From contig JARWIR010000014.1 in the NCBI GenBank assembly GCA_029959085.1, forward strand, positions 11,020,001 to 11,084,000: DNA of 64,000 nt. Reading direction: 5' to 3'. The notes beneath the pieces were generated by a model. It was not told where the DNA came from. It ran no database searches and saw only the letters and a list, made by a program, of their open reading frames with translations. Source of the DNA: Nemophila menziesii (Eukaryota; Streptophyta; Magnoliopsida; Boraginales; Hydrophyllaceae). Positions 10,286 to 20,885 of the stretch are shown piece after piece (positions within the stretch are counted from its first letter, which is position 1; each line of letters begins with the position of its first letter). The position numbers were made by a program, and so were the translations under genes.

Positions 10286-11653
10286 TCATGTCCCTATATT
10301 GTCCTTTTTGTCTCTTGTTGCTGCGGAGCCTTGATGTGATGGTCCCACTGTTGTTCCACCTACAACCTCCATATATTTCAACCTTCTCTTAAGCACGGTA
10401 TTCTTTTGCTCCCTATTGAAAGTGTTCTGACCTCGACCACGCCCTTTACTTGGTCCACCTCTACCTCTTCCCCTGTGATTCGTCTCGTCGCGCCTTTCTT
10501 CAGTTGCAACTCTTGTTTGTCTGGCCCTTACACCTTGCACTGATCCTCCCACTGAAATCTCCGTGTCTGTATTCTCATCATCTTGCACAATGTTTAAATC
10601 CAGTCCTTGTTGTTGAGTGGTTTTGTCCTCTAGTTTGCCTTTCCCTTTGCATGTACTGCCCGCTTCCACTCTTTTCCCTTTTCCTTGACTAGCTTCCTCT
10701 ACCACTTCTTGTAGCAATCATGTTCCTCTATACCTCCCTCGTGTTGTGTTGTCTGTGTCCTTGTTAGCATCGAAATGCTTATCCCTCTGGTCATTTAAGA
10801 AGCTGTTCCTCCTCTCATTGTCTCCGAAAACCTCCCATATCCATATCTTGATTATGCTAACGTGAATATTCACCTCTGTCTTGTCCTCCTCCTCTCCTTT
10901 AAGAGTCGTCATTATCCCTATTGCAAGCAGGTTGCTACTGGTAGCTTACAAACTTGTTACCAATCTTTTTCCTCATACAATAAATCGGGTTTGTAGGTGG
11001 GAATTTAGCTATGTTCTTAACTAACAATGTTGATTTCCTTCGCTTATCTGGGTGTTCTACTCGATGGAAGTATGAGGATGTTACATTTGTCGTCCCTATG
11101 TCATATGCATCCACATCAGAAGCACAAAGCTCCTACGTTTTCATAACGAGAAGTCACCCATCGTGCTCCTTCCATTTGTGTGAGGTAGTATCCAGAAAGT
11201 AAAGGTTTCTTGATGTGAAACCTGATTCAAAATCTGAGTATCTTCACATCCTCCTTAACTAATTCTGGAAAATCGAAGTCCTCAATCTCAAAAAAACTTG
11301 GTTCAATTGCTAGTAGTGTTTCCTCAGTGTTCTGCATGAAGGTCAGACCTCTAGCCTGCCTCAGATGGAGGAGTAGTCAAGAGAGATTGACTACGGGGCA
11401 ACCTGAGGCTGGAAAGGGGTAAAGCTGACATGCATGCGATAAACACCCAGGTACGCAAGCAACAAAGCCTCTCTAGTTCACCATCCTGAAATGTCTCCAG
11501 TTTGAACACATTGTCTATCACTTCAGTCAGATGAAAGTCCCCTCTGACTCCCCACCTTTCCCTTATGTACTTTTTTAAACATTGGGGGACTATTGGGGTG
11601 TCTCCAATAGCATAGAGAATCAAAGAGACTTCCTTATGCATGGATTCCACCAC
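10286..11653 (-). pseudogene. LINE ORF1: RNA-binding protein with DUF4283-like and zinc-knuckle regions
   Basis: The most upstream usable ATG is at 11653. The first region (KKYIRERWGVRGDFHLTEVIDNVFKLETF) resembles the DUF4283 domain of plant L1 ORF1. Near 11140-11080 the minus strand encodes CFWC followed by a His and a Cys with C-x2-C-x4-H-x4-C spacing, a zinc knuckle, though a stop lies within it. The C-terminal part (10717-10286) is basic, with a GRGRGGPSKGRGRGQ stretch typical of RNA binding. Several frameshifts and stops are present. The protein normally coats LINE RNA. A further open frame at 10263-9982 is acidic and may be the ORF1 tail. Confidence 0.75.
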
Positions 11654-12130
11654 TTTCGATTTAATCTAATTTCAATCACCCTGACAGTCAATCTATTCAG
11701 GTCGTTGAGTTTCACAATCGAGAGAGCGTGCCTATCGTGTGTTGCCATATTTGTGTGTGTAGATGCATATAGATGAAATGGTAATTCAAGTGCGTATACG
11801 CAGAGGTGCATAGAGGTGTTATACGATAGCAGTGGAAATGATTGAAGAGTGTTATGTGAGTGCCCGTGCAAAGAAATGCAGAGCAACGAATGGGTTTCCT
11901 ATTACCTATGCAAGAGAGAGAAGAAAGCAGATGAAGAAGCATACCTTGATTCTTGCAATAGCAATGGGATTGGTTTTAAGGACGATAACCTGACCTTGGT
12001 AACTCTACAGGTGAATACTTTTGGTGTTGGTAATACTTGAGTCATTCTTCGCCGCTTCGTTTTTTGGGTTATAATTCTTCCACGCCTTAGTTAATGCTGC
12101 TAAGTGTACTTTGTGATATTTAATAGTTCA
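11654..12130 (-). other. LINE 5' region or unassigned flank
   Basis: No supported gene. Short open frames overlap in several directions without recognisable motifs. It is either the LINE 5' UTR or old flanking sequence. The last five bases, GTTCA (12126-12130), would be the left target duplication of H; its partner is outside the window. Confidence 0.4.
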
Positions 12131-12620
12131 TGGCTACCAGGTGTCCATCCTAGGAGCCACAGACCGCCAGTGTACGAGTTGTCCATGTAATAATCTTATA
12201 ATCGGGTTTCGTTTTCAGGGACAGATAGTTATGACTATGGTGTTTATCATATAAGTAGAAGTAATTGCTAAAACAGAAAAATAAAATATAAAGATATTTG
12301 TTCGGTTTTGAATTATAACTAAAGATGCAGTAAAATAAATTAATGGAGTGATTAACTGAAAGTAAATATTGAAAGTAAATAAGTGTGGACCCAAATATGA
12401 GAGATGTACTTGAGTATCGCAAGGGATTCGCCTAAATGTATATAATTAAAGATTCAGTTTAAGGACTAAACTAGTATTTATGTACTAGTCGGGACTCTAA
12501 TATCTCCTAACCTCTGTCAGGTGGACTTAGGAGCTATCCTACGGTATTACCAACCCTTGCAGGGTTATTATACATACTTTCAGATGTTGAAGTCTTTCAC
12601 CCAATTGGATGTGTGGTTAC
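12131..12620 (-). repeat. H 3' LTR, distal part (LTR 3' end)
   Basis: The plus strand reads TGGCTACCAGG at 12131, a degenerate version of the TGGTGGGTCCT that ends other minus LTRs. It is followed by the conserved CAAGTGTACG-like and GTCGGGACTCTAAT segments. A terminal stretch present in B1 appears shortened. It continues at 24592 after the B1 insertion. Confidence 0.8.
12616..12620. repeat. B1 left target-site duplication GTTAC
   Basis: GTTAC directly precedes the B1 5' LTR and is repeated at 24592-24596 directly after the 3' LTR. This proves a single integration event and fixes the LTR ends. Confidence 0.97.
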
Positions 12621-14393
12621 TGATGTCTCCCTATTTGTTCTAATTATTAGCCCCTTGGAGACATCCTTTTAGGTGAATAAATGACTTATTTGATAGACTT
12701 TTAGGCTTATTTGATCATATTGCACTTTCTCCCCTTGGAAATTAACTATTTGCAGATTCTGAGCTTTTGAGCGTAAATTTGATTGTTTTTAATGCAAATT
12801 TAATCGGTTCTTGAATTTCATGAAAGACCGATACAAGGAGGAGAAGTGAGAATTAAATTCTTAGTGTATTTTAGAGTGTTAGGAAGTGTTTTTACTCGAG
12901 TTTCTATTTTTAGAGTGCACTTTCCCATTTCTATTTCTTGTTTATTGATTTATTCTTTTTAAGCATATGCGGTTTAATTATCTATTTAATGTGAAGCTTT
13001 AAAAGATATATGGTAATTACTTAGAGACCAAGTCGAGATAAAAAAGTAAAGGAAAGAAGATTTACATTGAAATAAAAATATTTAGGAAAGATATATGCAA
13101 AGAAGGAAAAGATAAAGCTGCCTTATGAATCTGAAATTCCAGCTACATTTCAATGATGAGTCCATAACTTAAGATTGGCTAGGAATCTAGACAAGTAGTC
13201 TGCACCAATAGAAAGCTCTTTCCAAGACAAGCAGTTTCATATATTGGAACTCCTCAAACGGATAAGTATTGAATGAGATATGACCAAATCAAATCAGTAG
13301 CAGAATTTTACCTTTCCTAGAATTTAGGGCTACGAATTTGAGAGTTCTTGACTTGTCTTCCACTCCAAGTAAATTCGACCTAGGGTTCCCTAACACCTAT
13401 AAATACATCCCTTAGCCTCCTTTTTTCACACACTTCAGAAAATCACACAAGAGGCTTAAGGTTTTTAAGTCAGAGCAAGAAGGCAAGGAGAAGCTAGTGC
13501 TGGAGGAGTCCTGTTCTTCCAACATCAGTCATCCTACCCTTTAGGTTTTTAATTTATCTTTTGTATTTGAACATGAATTCCTTTTATTTAATGTTAGTCT
13601 TTAATTTTCTTATGAGCTAAATTTCTTTATACTTGAGAATCGCATAAAAGGGATGAACCTTAATTAATTAATCTATGTTTTGAATTTGGGATTGTTTAGA
13701 TTTAAATAGGATTGAGTTTTATATATTGGATATTACTTTGTTTTCATTACTAATTCTTTTAGGAACAACTAGAATTAGCTGTTAGTATTTGGGCTATTCA
13801 CTTTAGTGGCGAAGTGATCATCCGACATGGGGGTTTGTATACAGATCTAGGTAATACCCGTGTAATGTCCGTTATTGACCGATAGGCTTAACTAGTTAAA
13901 AATAGCCAATGAGGTAAAATCATATCATCCGAAGAGGCATATTCGACCATACAGGTGTTTATGATACTTTAGGATAGCTTCTAGGTCCACCCGATAGGGG
14001 GCTAGGAGATATTAGAGTCCCGACTAATATTATAATTCCAATTCTACCCTTAAACATAACATAGATTATATTGATTAAGGGGATTCCTTGCGAGACTCAA
14101 GTATCTCTCTTATCTGAATTTGGTCGTTTATTTGCTTTATTTCCTTTCTGTTTATTTAATTTTAGTCTTTACTTTATTTGCACTTTTAATTTATAAAAAC
14201 CAAACAAAAATTCTTATATTTTATTTTCCTGTTTAGCAATTATTCCTACTACTTGATTAATATTTGGGTTGAACCTAATCCATCCCTGAGAAAAAACTTG
14301 ATTATCATATATTACTTGGGACAATCGTACACTTGCGGTTAAGTGGTTCCTATTTATTTATCGCTTAATTTTATAACACCCTAGGACCCACCA
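12621..14393 (+). repeat. B1 5' LTR
   Basis: Starts TGATGTCTCC, ends ACCCACCA. The first 220 bases or so align with the D LTR (AGGCTTATTTGAT, GAGCTTTTG, AATTTG). From about 12890 it aligns instead with the A1 and F LTRs (GTGCACTTTCC, AGCATAT, GTGAAGCTTTAAA). It contains a TATA box at 13398-13405 and the conserved GACAGGGGGTTT-like and CACCCGATAGGGGG segments near 13830 and 13990. No ORF of note. Confidence 0.97.
13398..13405 (+). promoter_or_regulatory. TATA box of B1 5' LTR
   Basis: TATAAATA in the context CACCTATAAATACATCCC, 777 bp into the LTR and followed by a pyrimidine-rich stretch. Homologous boxes sit at 23599-23606, 53995-54002 and 60247-60254. It probably directs transcription of the genomic RNA. 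Confidence 0.75.
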
Positions 14394-14399
14394 AGTTTT

Positions 14400-14417
14400 T
14401 TGCGCCGCTGCCGGGGA
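14400..14417 (+). promoter_or_regulatory. B1 primer binding site (tRNA-Asp)
   Basis: TTGCGCCGCTGCCGGGGA matches the tRNA-Asp complement with two mismatches, the first at its second base. It starts seven bases after the LTR end. Confidence 0.88.
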
Positions 14418-14419
14418 AG

Positions 14420-14520
14420 GTAGCGTGTGACCCCGGTGTTAATCTTTTAGTAGTTTAATTGTTAGTTTAGTTTTAGTTTTACTTTTCAGTTTTATGCTTT
14501 GGGTTGTCTTCCTTTCTCAG
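14420..14520 (+). other. Possible U-rich leader intron upstream of B1 gag
   Basis: AAG|GTAGCG at 14418-14425 resembles a 5' splice site, and CCTTTCTCAG|G ending at 14520 resembles a plant 3' splice site. The 101 bases between are T-rich. D has the same pair (31287-31383). In E and F the acceptor is kept but the donor is not. Only RNA data can confirm use. Confidence 0.35.
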
Positions 14521-14538
14521 GTTTACAGGTTTTGGTTT

Positions 14539-16042
14539 ATGCGTGAGGATATCGTGATTCTTGCAAATCCCGAAAACCTAGTTCGAGAAGCAAATAAAAG
14601 AAAGAGAGAAGCTAAAGCAAAAGATTTAGAGGAGCAATTAGCAAGAGAAACGATGGCTGAAGATCAACTCAACCCTCCTCTTGGTCCTGTGGTTCCTACT
14701 GTTCCACAAGCTCCTCAGAACAATGATCCGTGGTTCATCAATGGCCCTGAAGAAGCTCCATTTCGAGCTCCTGCCCTCGGAATTGGCCCAGCAAACATTA
14801 ATGTCGAGAGATTCAGAACCGATCCTGGTATGTTATCTCAGTTTCAAAGTTATGGAAATTTCCGAGGAGCGCCTGACGAAGATCCAATCCTTGCAGTACA
14901 GAAGTTCATGCAAATTTGCGATTCTTATATTACGATTCTTATATTACGCAAGGAGTAACTAGAGAGAAAATGTATTTTGCTAATTTTATGTACTTCGTTA
15001 TTGATGGAGCAAGTGAGTGGCATGATTCTCAAGAACCCGGAACAATTACAACATGGGACGCATTACAAACCGCGTTCTTCGATAGATACTACCCAACGAA
15101 TATGAGATTAGATGCGCAAGTTGAGATAACTTCATTCAAACAAGATGAAGACGATACTTTGGGTAGAAGTTGGAAGAGATTTCAGATTTGTTTAAGAAGA
15201 GTCCCTGATCATGGCCTCACAGAAGTTTAACAGATGAAGATATTTTACCGAGGACTTGATGGCTCTTCAAGAAAGGATCTAGACTTGCTTTGTGGTGGTG
15301 GATTTCTAAGATTATTTTGAATAGAACAGTTACAAATGAACTAGGTTGGAATACTGCGAGAACACCTATTCGAGGTGGAAATAGTGCGTTGATTGAAGAA
15401 AAATTCACCGCCATGGAAAACAAACTTGAACAACAACTGAAACAGCTTACTCTAGCTGTTACAAGAAGTGTTACTGGTAGAAGGGCAGATGTCAATGTTA
15501 CACAAGAAGTTTATGGGTGTTCTAACTGCGGTACACAAGATCATGATTGGGAGAATTGTCCACACAATACAGAATCCGTAATGTTTGTTTCCAACCGAGG
15601 AATATAACTCAAGTGGTCAAGGTTATCAACCGAATAGAAACCATCCGGGTTTCCAATATTCGAATCCAAATGGGGCTGCTAATCCGACTTATGCATATCA
15701 ACCACGTCCCCAAGGGAAGAACTTTCAACCAAGACCTCTGAACAACTACCAAGGTGGACAAGCGTACTGAAATCAAGCTCAGAGACAACCTCCTCAAGAT
15801 GCTTATACCGAGACCATGAACCAGAAAGCTCTACCTGCTCAACCTCAAGAAAGTGCATTAGATGTTCAGCAAACCTTGACAACACTAATCAACATCCAGC
15901 AATCTACGACCGCAGCACTTAAATTTATGGAAACTCAGATGGCACAGATAAATAAGCAATTAAATCAGCGTCCACAGGGACAATTACCAAGTGACACTGA
16001 AGAACCTAAGCAAAGAGAAGATTGTAATGCAGTGACACTTTG
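14539..16042 (+). pseudogene. gag: B1 gag
   Basis: The ATG at 14539 is chosen over the in-frame ATG at 14494 because E starts at the homologous position (55138) and the upstream codon is ACG in E. Order: charged N-terminus (NKRKREAK), proline-rich spacer, Retrotrans_gag-type region (FMQICDSY to SFKQDEDDTLGRSWKRF, about 14900-15190), zinc knuckle CSNCGTQDHDWENC (15518-15559), then a Gln/Asn-rich tail. Breaks: a 14-bp tandem duplication at 14930-14957 shifts the frame; a CAA-to-TAA stop lies at 15228-15230; a small deletion near 15308 removes about seven residues that E retains; another stop lies at 16040. Gag forms the particle and its knuckle binds RNA. Confidence 0.9.
14930..14957. repeat. 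14-bp tandem duplication in B1 gag
   Basis: GATTCTTATATTAC is present twice in a row. Homologues have a single copy, so this duplication alone shifts the gag frame. Confidence 0.95.
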
Positions 16043-16155
16043 AAGTGGTAAGAAGCTCCCACCACGTCCTTTTCCCGTGATGAAAGAAAAAGAAACAACT
16101 GTGAAAAACCGGCAAAAGATGTGGTGGAAAAAAAGATGAACCTGAAATAGTTGAA

Positions 16156-19100
16156 GTGGAGAATATTCCAGAAAAGCCAAAATCCAAAGATATGACAGAA
16201 ACCCGTCCTCCTCCACCTTTTCCCTCCAGAGTTCAGAAGAAAGGAGACATGGCTGACTATCAGAAGTTCTTGAATATGGTACGTGGTCTCAATATTAACG
16301 TTCCGTTCTTAGATGATATACGCGATGTTCTGAAGTATGTTAAATTTCTGAAAAGAGCCATTACCAACAAGAGACCATCCCGTGAGAATGAGATGAAAGG
16401 ATTGCCAGAAGAATGAAGCGGTATATGCCAAAGTAAGTTGCCACCTAAACTACTTGATCCTGGGAGTTTTACGATTCCTATTTCTATTGGTAATGAGTGG
16501 CAAGGGAAAGCTTTGTGTGACTTGGGTGCGAGTATCAATTTGATGCCTAAGTCAATTTTCAAAAAACTGAAGATAGGAAACGCTAGACCTACTTCCATGA
16601 TCCTACAAATGGCTGATAGATCCCTCGCTCATCCAGAGGGACGAATAGAAGATGTCCTCGTCAAGGCAGGTACTTTAATTTTTCCCGTTGATTTTGTTAT
16701 TCTTGAATACGACGCGGATAGGAATGTCCCCATCGTCTTGGGTCGACCATTCCTAGCCACGGAGCGTACTATTATTGATGTAGAAAACGGATAATTAACC
16801 ATGCGAATCCAAGACGAGAAGGTAAATTTCAACGTGTTTAGGGCCATGAAGTTTCCAGATCTTCCTGAAGAGTGTTTCCGAATGGATGTACTTGATTTGA
16901 CTAAGCAAGAAGCATTTGATTGTATGAATTTTAACAATATCTTGCAAGCAGCCCTAACACTTGACTTACCGGAATTGATGGAAGAACTAACTGAAACTGT
17001 AGCTGCTTTGAATTCTGGAAACATGAAACATAGGCATCTCGCCTATGAGCCATTCCGAGAGCCTAGGGAGATAGTGTCTAAAAAGAAACCATCTATCGAA
17101 TCTCCCCCGCAACTCGAAGAAAAGCCGCTTCCATCACACTTGAGGTATGCGTATTTAGGTACTAACAACACTCTACCTGTTATTGTTTCAGCTACTTTAA
17201 CAGGTTCTCAAGAAGACAAACTGCTATGCATACTGAGGGCTAATAATGAGGCGATTGGTTGGACTATTGCTGACATTAAAGGTATTAGTCCTTCCTATTG
17301 CCAACACAAAATCATTCTAGACGATGAAAATGCGCGCTCAGTTGAAGGACAAAGAATATTAATGCCAGCTATGAAGGAAGTGGTGAAGAAAGAAGTTATC
17401 AAGTTGCTAGACGCGAGAATCATCTATCCCATAGCTAGTAGCGAATGGGTGAGTCCAGTTCAATGCGTAACCAAAGAAGGGTGGTATCACTACCATCTTG
17501 AACGAGAAAAATGAAGCCATTCCCTCAAGGACCGTTGTTGGTTGGAGAGTGTGTATGGATTATCGGAAGTTGAACAAGGCCACCAGAAAAGATCACTTCC
17601 CTCTTCCGTGTATTGATCAGATGTTAGACAAGCTAGGTGGGAGAGATATTATTGCTTTTTGGATGGATATTCAGGATACAATCAAATTTATGTAGATCCA
17701 AAAGACCAACACAAGACAACCTTTACATGTCCTTTTGGTACCTTTGCTTTCCGAAGGATGCCATTTGGACTATGTAATGCACCTGCTACTTTTCAAAGAT
17801 GTATGATGGAAATCTTCTGGGATATGATTGATGATTTCCTTGAGGTATTTATGGATGACTTTTCTGTGTTTGGTGATAACTTTGAGGAGTGTTTACGAAA
17901 CTTGGAGAAGGTATTGATTAGATGCAAGGAGACGGATTTGGTTTTGAACTGGGAGAAATGTCACTTTATGGTTTGAGAAGGTATAGTGTTGGGTCACAAG
18001 GTTTCAAGCGTGGGTTTGGAAGTTGATCGTGCGAAGATTGAGGTAATCAAAACTCTTCCCCCTCCTATTTCTGTAAAATGGGTAAGAAGCTTTTTGAATC
18101 ATGCTGGTTTTTACCGACGTTTTATCAAGGACTTCTCCAAAATCTCTAAGCCGTTATGCAACTTACTTGAGAAGGACACAAAATTCCTTTTTGATGAAGC
18201 TTGTATAAAGGCATTCAACGAGATCAAAGAGAAACTTATTTCTGAACCTATTGTATTACCTCCTGATTGGAGGATTCCTTTTGAGATTATGTGTGATGCT
18301 AGTGATCTTGCGATGGGTTCTGTTCTGGGTCAAAGAAAAGAAAAAGTATTTCACTCTATCTACTACGCTAGTAAAACCTTCACAAGTGCTCAAACTAATT
18401 ATACCGTAACTGAGAAGGAATTACAAGTTGTTGTGTATGCATTCGACAAATTTCGTTCCTACCTTCTTGGGGCAAAAGTTGTTGTGTTTACCAACCATTC
18501 TGCGATTAAATACCTTATGGAAAAGAAAGATGCAAAGCCGCGTTTGATTAGATGGGTTTTACTATTACAAGAGTTTGATTTTGAGATTCGGGATCGAAAG
18601 GGTTGTGATAATCAGGTTGCTGATCATTTGTCGCGTCTTGAAGGTTCTGAGTCCAATGGAGGACCTGAGTTGGTAAGAGAAGAGTTTCCTGGTGAGAGTT
18701 TGTTTTCAGTTTATTCATTAGAAACTCCTTGGTATGCAGATATAGCAAATCTTATTTTGAGTGGTTCTTTTCCTCAAAGAGTTACCTCACAAGAGAAAAA
18801 GAGACTTGTCCATCGAGCTAAACAATTCTTTTGGGAGGATCCTTTCCTCTACAAGACATGCAGTGATCAGATGGTAAGGAGATGCATACCAGATAAGGAT
18901 ATTTTGCCCATTTTTGCAGGTTCTCATGATTCACAATACGGAGGACACTTCAAAGGTGATCGTACAGCTACTAAGGTACTACAATCCGGTTTTTATTGGC
19001 CTACTTTACATAAGGATTGTCTTGAGTACGTTTAGAAATGTCATAGATGCCAGTTTACTGGTAATATATCTAAGAGAGATGAGATGCCACGTAATAATGT

Positions 19101-20030
19101 TCTTAAAGTGGAGATATTCGACGTATGGGGTATTGATTTCATGGGTCCTTTTTGTACCATCTAACGGGAATCTTTAAATCCTACTAGTGTTGATTACGTG
19201 TCTAAATGGGTAGAGGCTGTAGCTCTACCAACTAATGATTCGCGAGTAGTGATTAAATTCTTAAAGTCACACATCTTCACTAGACATGGTACACCTCGAT
19301 TATCAGTGATGGAGGTTCACACTTTGTGAACAAATATCTAAAGACAGTTCTAGAGAAGTATGGAGTGAGGCATCGTGTATCTACCGTGTATCATCCACAA
19401 GCCAATGGTCAAGCTGAGGTCTCTAATCGAGAGATCAAATCCGTTCTTGAGAGGACAGTTGGTTCCATACGCAAGGATTGGTCAATGAAATTAGATGATG
19501 CGTTGTGGGCATATCGTACTGCGTTCAAGACGTCTGTGGGTGCATCTCCGTATCGCATTGTTTATGGTAAGGCTTGCCACTTACCTCTTGAGCTTGAAAT
19601 GGGTGCCTATTGGGAGATAGCGGAGATGAACATGGATCCTACCTTAGCTGCGGAGAATCGTATGATGAAGCTGAATGAACTTAATGAGTTTCGATTTCAT
19701 GCCTATGAGAATGCTAAACTTTACAAAGAAAAGACGAAAAGATGGCATGAAAATCGCATTCGTGAAAAGAAATTCAAAGTTGGACAGATGGTCCTCAAGT
19801 ATAACTCCAAGTTCAGCAACTATCCGGGCAAGTTGAGATCAAAGTGGTCTGGTCCGTTCGTGGTGACCAAAGTTACGCCACATGGAGCTATAGAGATCGA
19901 GAATCCAGACGAGCAACGTACCTTCATTGTGAATGGGCATCGTCTGAAACTTTACCATGTAGGCGAGGATAACAATCGCAGAGTCGATCCACATCCAGGG
20001 GAGGTCATCTACCTCCTTGAAGCCGAATAG
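16156..20030 (+). pseudogene. pol: B1 pol: protease, RT, RNase H, integrase
   Basis: Protease with DLGASINLMP (16519-16548) in the 16438-16794 frame, which ends in a GAA-to-TAA stop. RT with KLNKATRKDHFPLP (17566), MPFGLCNAPATFQRC (17758) and active site FMDD (17848-17859). RNase H with [14 protein letters not shown] (18295) and TEKEL. Integrase zinc region ([10 protein letters not shown], 19036), DDE triad at about 19130, 19308-19310 and 19416-19418, and a C-terminal domain [16 protein letters not shown], ending at TAG 20028. Stops at 17974 (CGA to TGA) and 19033 (CAG to TAG), frameshifts near 17500 and 17660, and a 4-bp deletion near 19300. The integrase half (19326-20030) is open for 234 codons. 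Confidence 0.93.
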
Positions 20031-20256
20031 ACGCGAGAGGTAACCCGTCGAGCTTACAGACGTTAAACAAAAGCCAGTTCTTTGTATATTAGTTTATTGC
20101 TTTATGTTTTTCAATTCCTAGTGTATAATTCTAAGTTAGTGTCGAGTTTTAGTGTCTACTTTTAAAAGAAATGAGAAAGGTAGTGTGTTAATGGTGCAGG
20201 AATCGAGTTTGGGGTGCTAGGAAACGAAAAAGGAAACGCGTGGGAAAAATTCGGGT
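20031..20256 (+). other. B1 post-integrase non-coding segment
   Basis: It begins with GAGAGGTAACCCGTCGAGC, shared with D (37015) and, inverted, with G and H. It includes the first GAGTTTGGGGT copy at 20205-20215. No ORF. Confidence 0.6.
20205..20215 (+). promoter_or_regulatory. GAGTTTGGGGT motif, copy 1 (before palindrome array)
   Basis: Exact match to the polypurine-tract core at 22809-22819, but 2.6 kb upstream of it. H has the same motif at the equivalent place (29026-29016, minus). Confidence 0.6.
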
Positions 20257-20515
20257 CAGGTCCGGTATACCGCGGCATACCTCCAGTATACCGCAGGAAG
20301 AAAAACCCGTGACCACGGGTTGGTGACTCGGGTTTTCTGCCGAGTGTATAAAAAACGAGGGAGGTCAGGTCCGGTATACCGGGCCGTACCTCCGGTATAC
20401 CGCAGGAGGAAATCCCCGTGACCACGGGTAGAAGACTCGGGTTTTTTGCCGAGGATTGAAAAAGAGATGCGTTCAGGTCCGGTATACCGGGCCATATCTC
20501 CGGTATACCGCAGCT
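20257..20515. repeat. B1 palindromic tandem array (CCGGTATACCGG type)
   Basis: About 2.4 units with a period of 108-109 bp (starts near 20257, 20366 and 20474). Each unit has paired CCGGTATACC palindromes; the two later units begin with a perfect CCGGTATACCGG. The region also contains CCCGTGACCACGGG hairpins. It is GC- and CpG-rich within an AT-rich element. The frames crossing it on the minus strand are not conserved elsewhere, so I treat it as non-coding. Confidence 0.9.
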
Positions 20516-20874
20516 AGGTCGGTTTTGAAGAGATTGTTACCTAATACAACTCTTACCTTATCACAAGCAAACCCTAGCCTTTCCCATACGAATTTTCCAG
20601 CTCCCAACCTTATAAATACACCTTGAAGCTTGATTAAACCTCCACAACAAACACAATAACATCAATAATTCTCTCCTCCATCCTCCATAAACACATCCTC
20701 TTCATCAAATTCATCACAAAACACCATTAAACACCTTCAAGATCATCAAGCTTTCTAGAATTCTTCCAAGATTCATCAAGAAACCACCTTCCTTCATCTA
20801 ATCCAAGCAAGAAACTCAAGCTACACCAAGTTCTCTTCACTTTATTCTATCCTTGGTATAACTTGAGTTTGGGG
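20516..20874 (+). other. B1 CA-rich leader before ORF3
   Basis: No ORF. Rich in ACACAA, CATCAA and CTTC words, with a TATAAATA (20610-20617) that could be a second promoter for ORF3. The D leader (37800-38170) has the same composition. Confidence 0.5.
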
Positions 20875-20885
20875 TCAAATCAATC
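20875..20885 (+). promoter_or_regulatory. GAGTTTGGGGT motif, copy 2 (just before ORF3 start)
   Basis: Exact copy immediately upstream of the ORF3-equivalent ATGACAAA. D has it at 38171-38181 and G, inverted, at 335-345, in each case within 20 bases of the ORF3 ATG. Confidence 0.6.

Larger units (their letters stand above)
6170..12060 (-). mobile_element. L1-type LINE, 3'-truncated and degenerate
   Basis: Read on the minus strand, ORF1 (DUF4283-like region plus zinc knuckle) is followed by ORF2 with AP endonuclease, RT, zf-RVT and RNase H domains, the plant L1 order. The 3' end and poly(A) are missing: homology stops inside RNase H at 6170, where the G LTR starts. The 5' limit is uncertain and lies between about 11660 and 12130. 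Many frameshifts make it one of the oldest insertions here, consistent with it being flanked or entered by both G and H. Confidence 0.88.

Noticed and set aside
14494..14538. Upstream in-frame ATG for B1 gag
   Set aside because: The codon is ACG in E and D lacks ATG there; the ATG at 14539 is the one shared with E.
20162..20495. Two minus-strand frames with repeated RYTGP peptides
   Set aside because: They translate the B1 palindrome array; a tandem repeat of 108-109 bp is a multiple of three or nearly so, which keeps a frame open by chance. Other arrays have no equivalent protein.
20257..20515. CRISPR-like array
   Set aside because: Only about 2.4 units, 108-bp period, no unique spacers, no cas genes, plant retrotransposon context.
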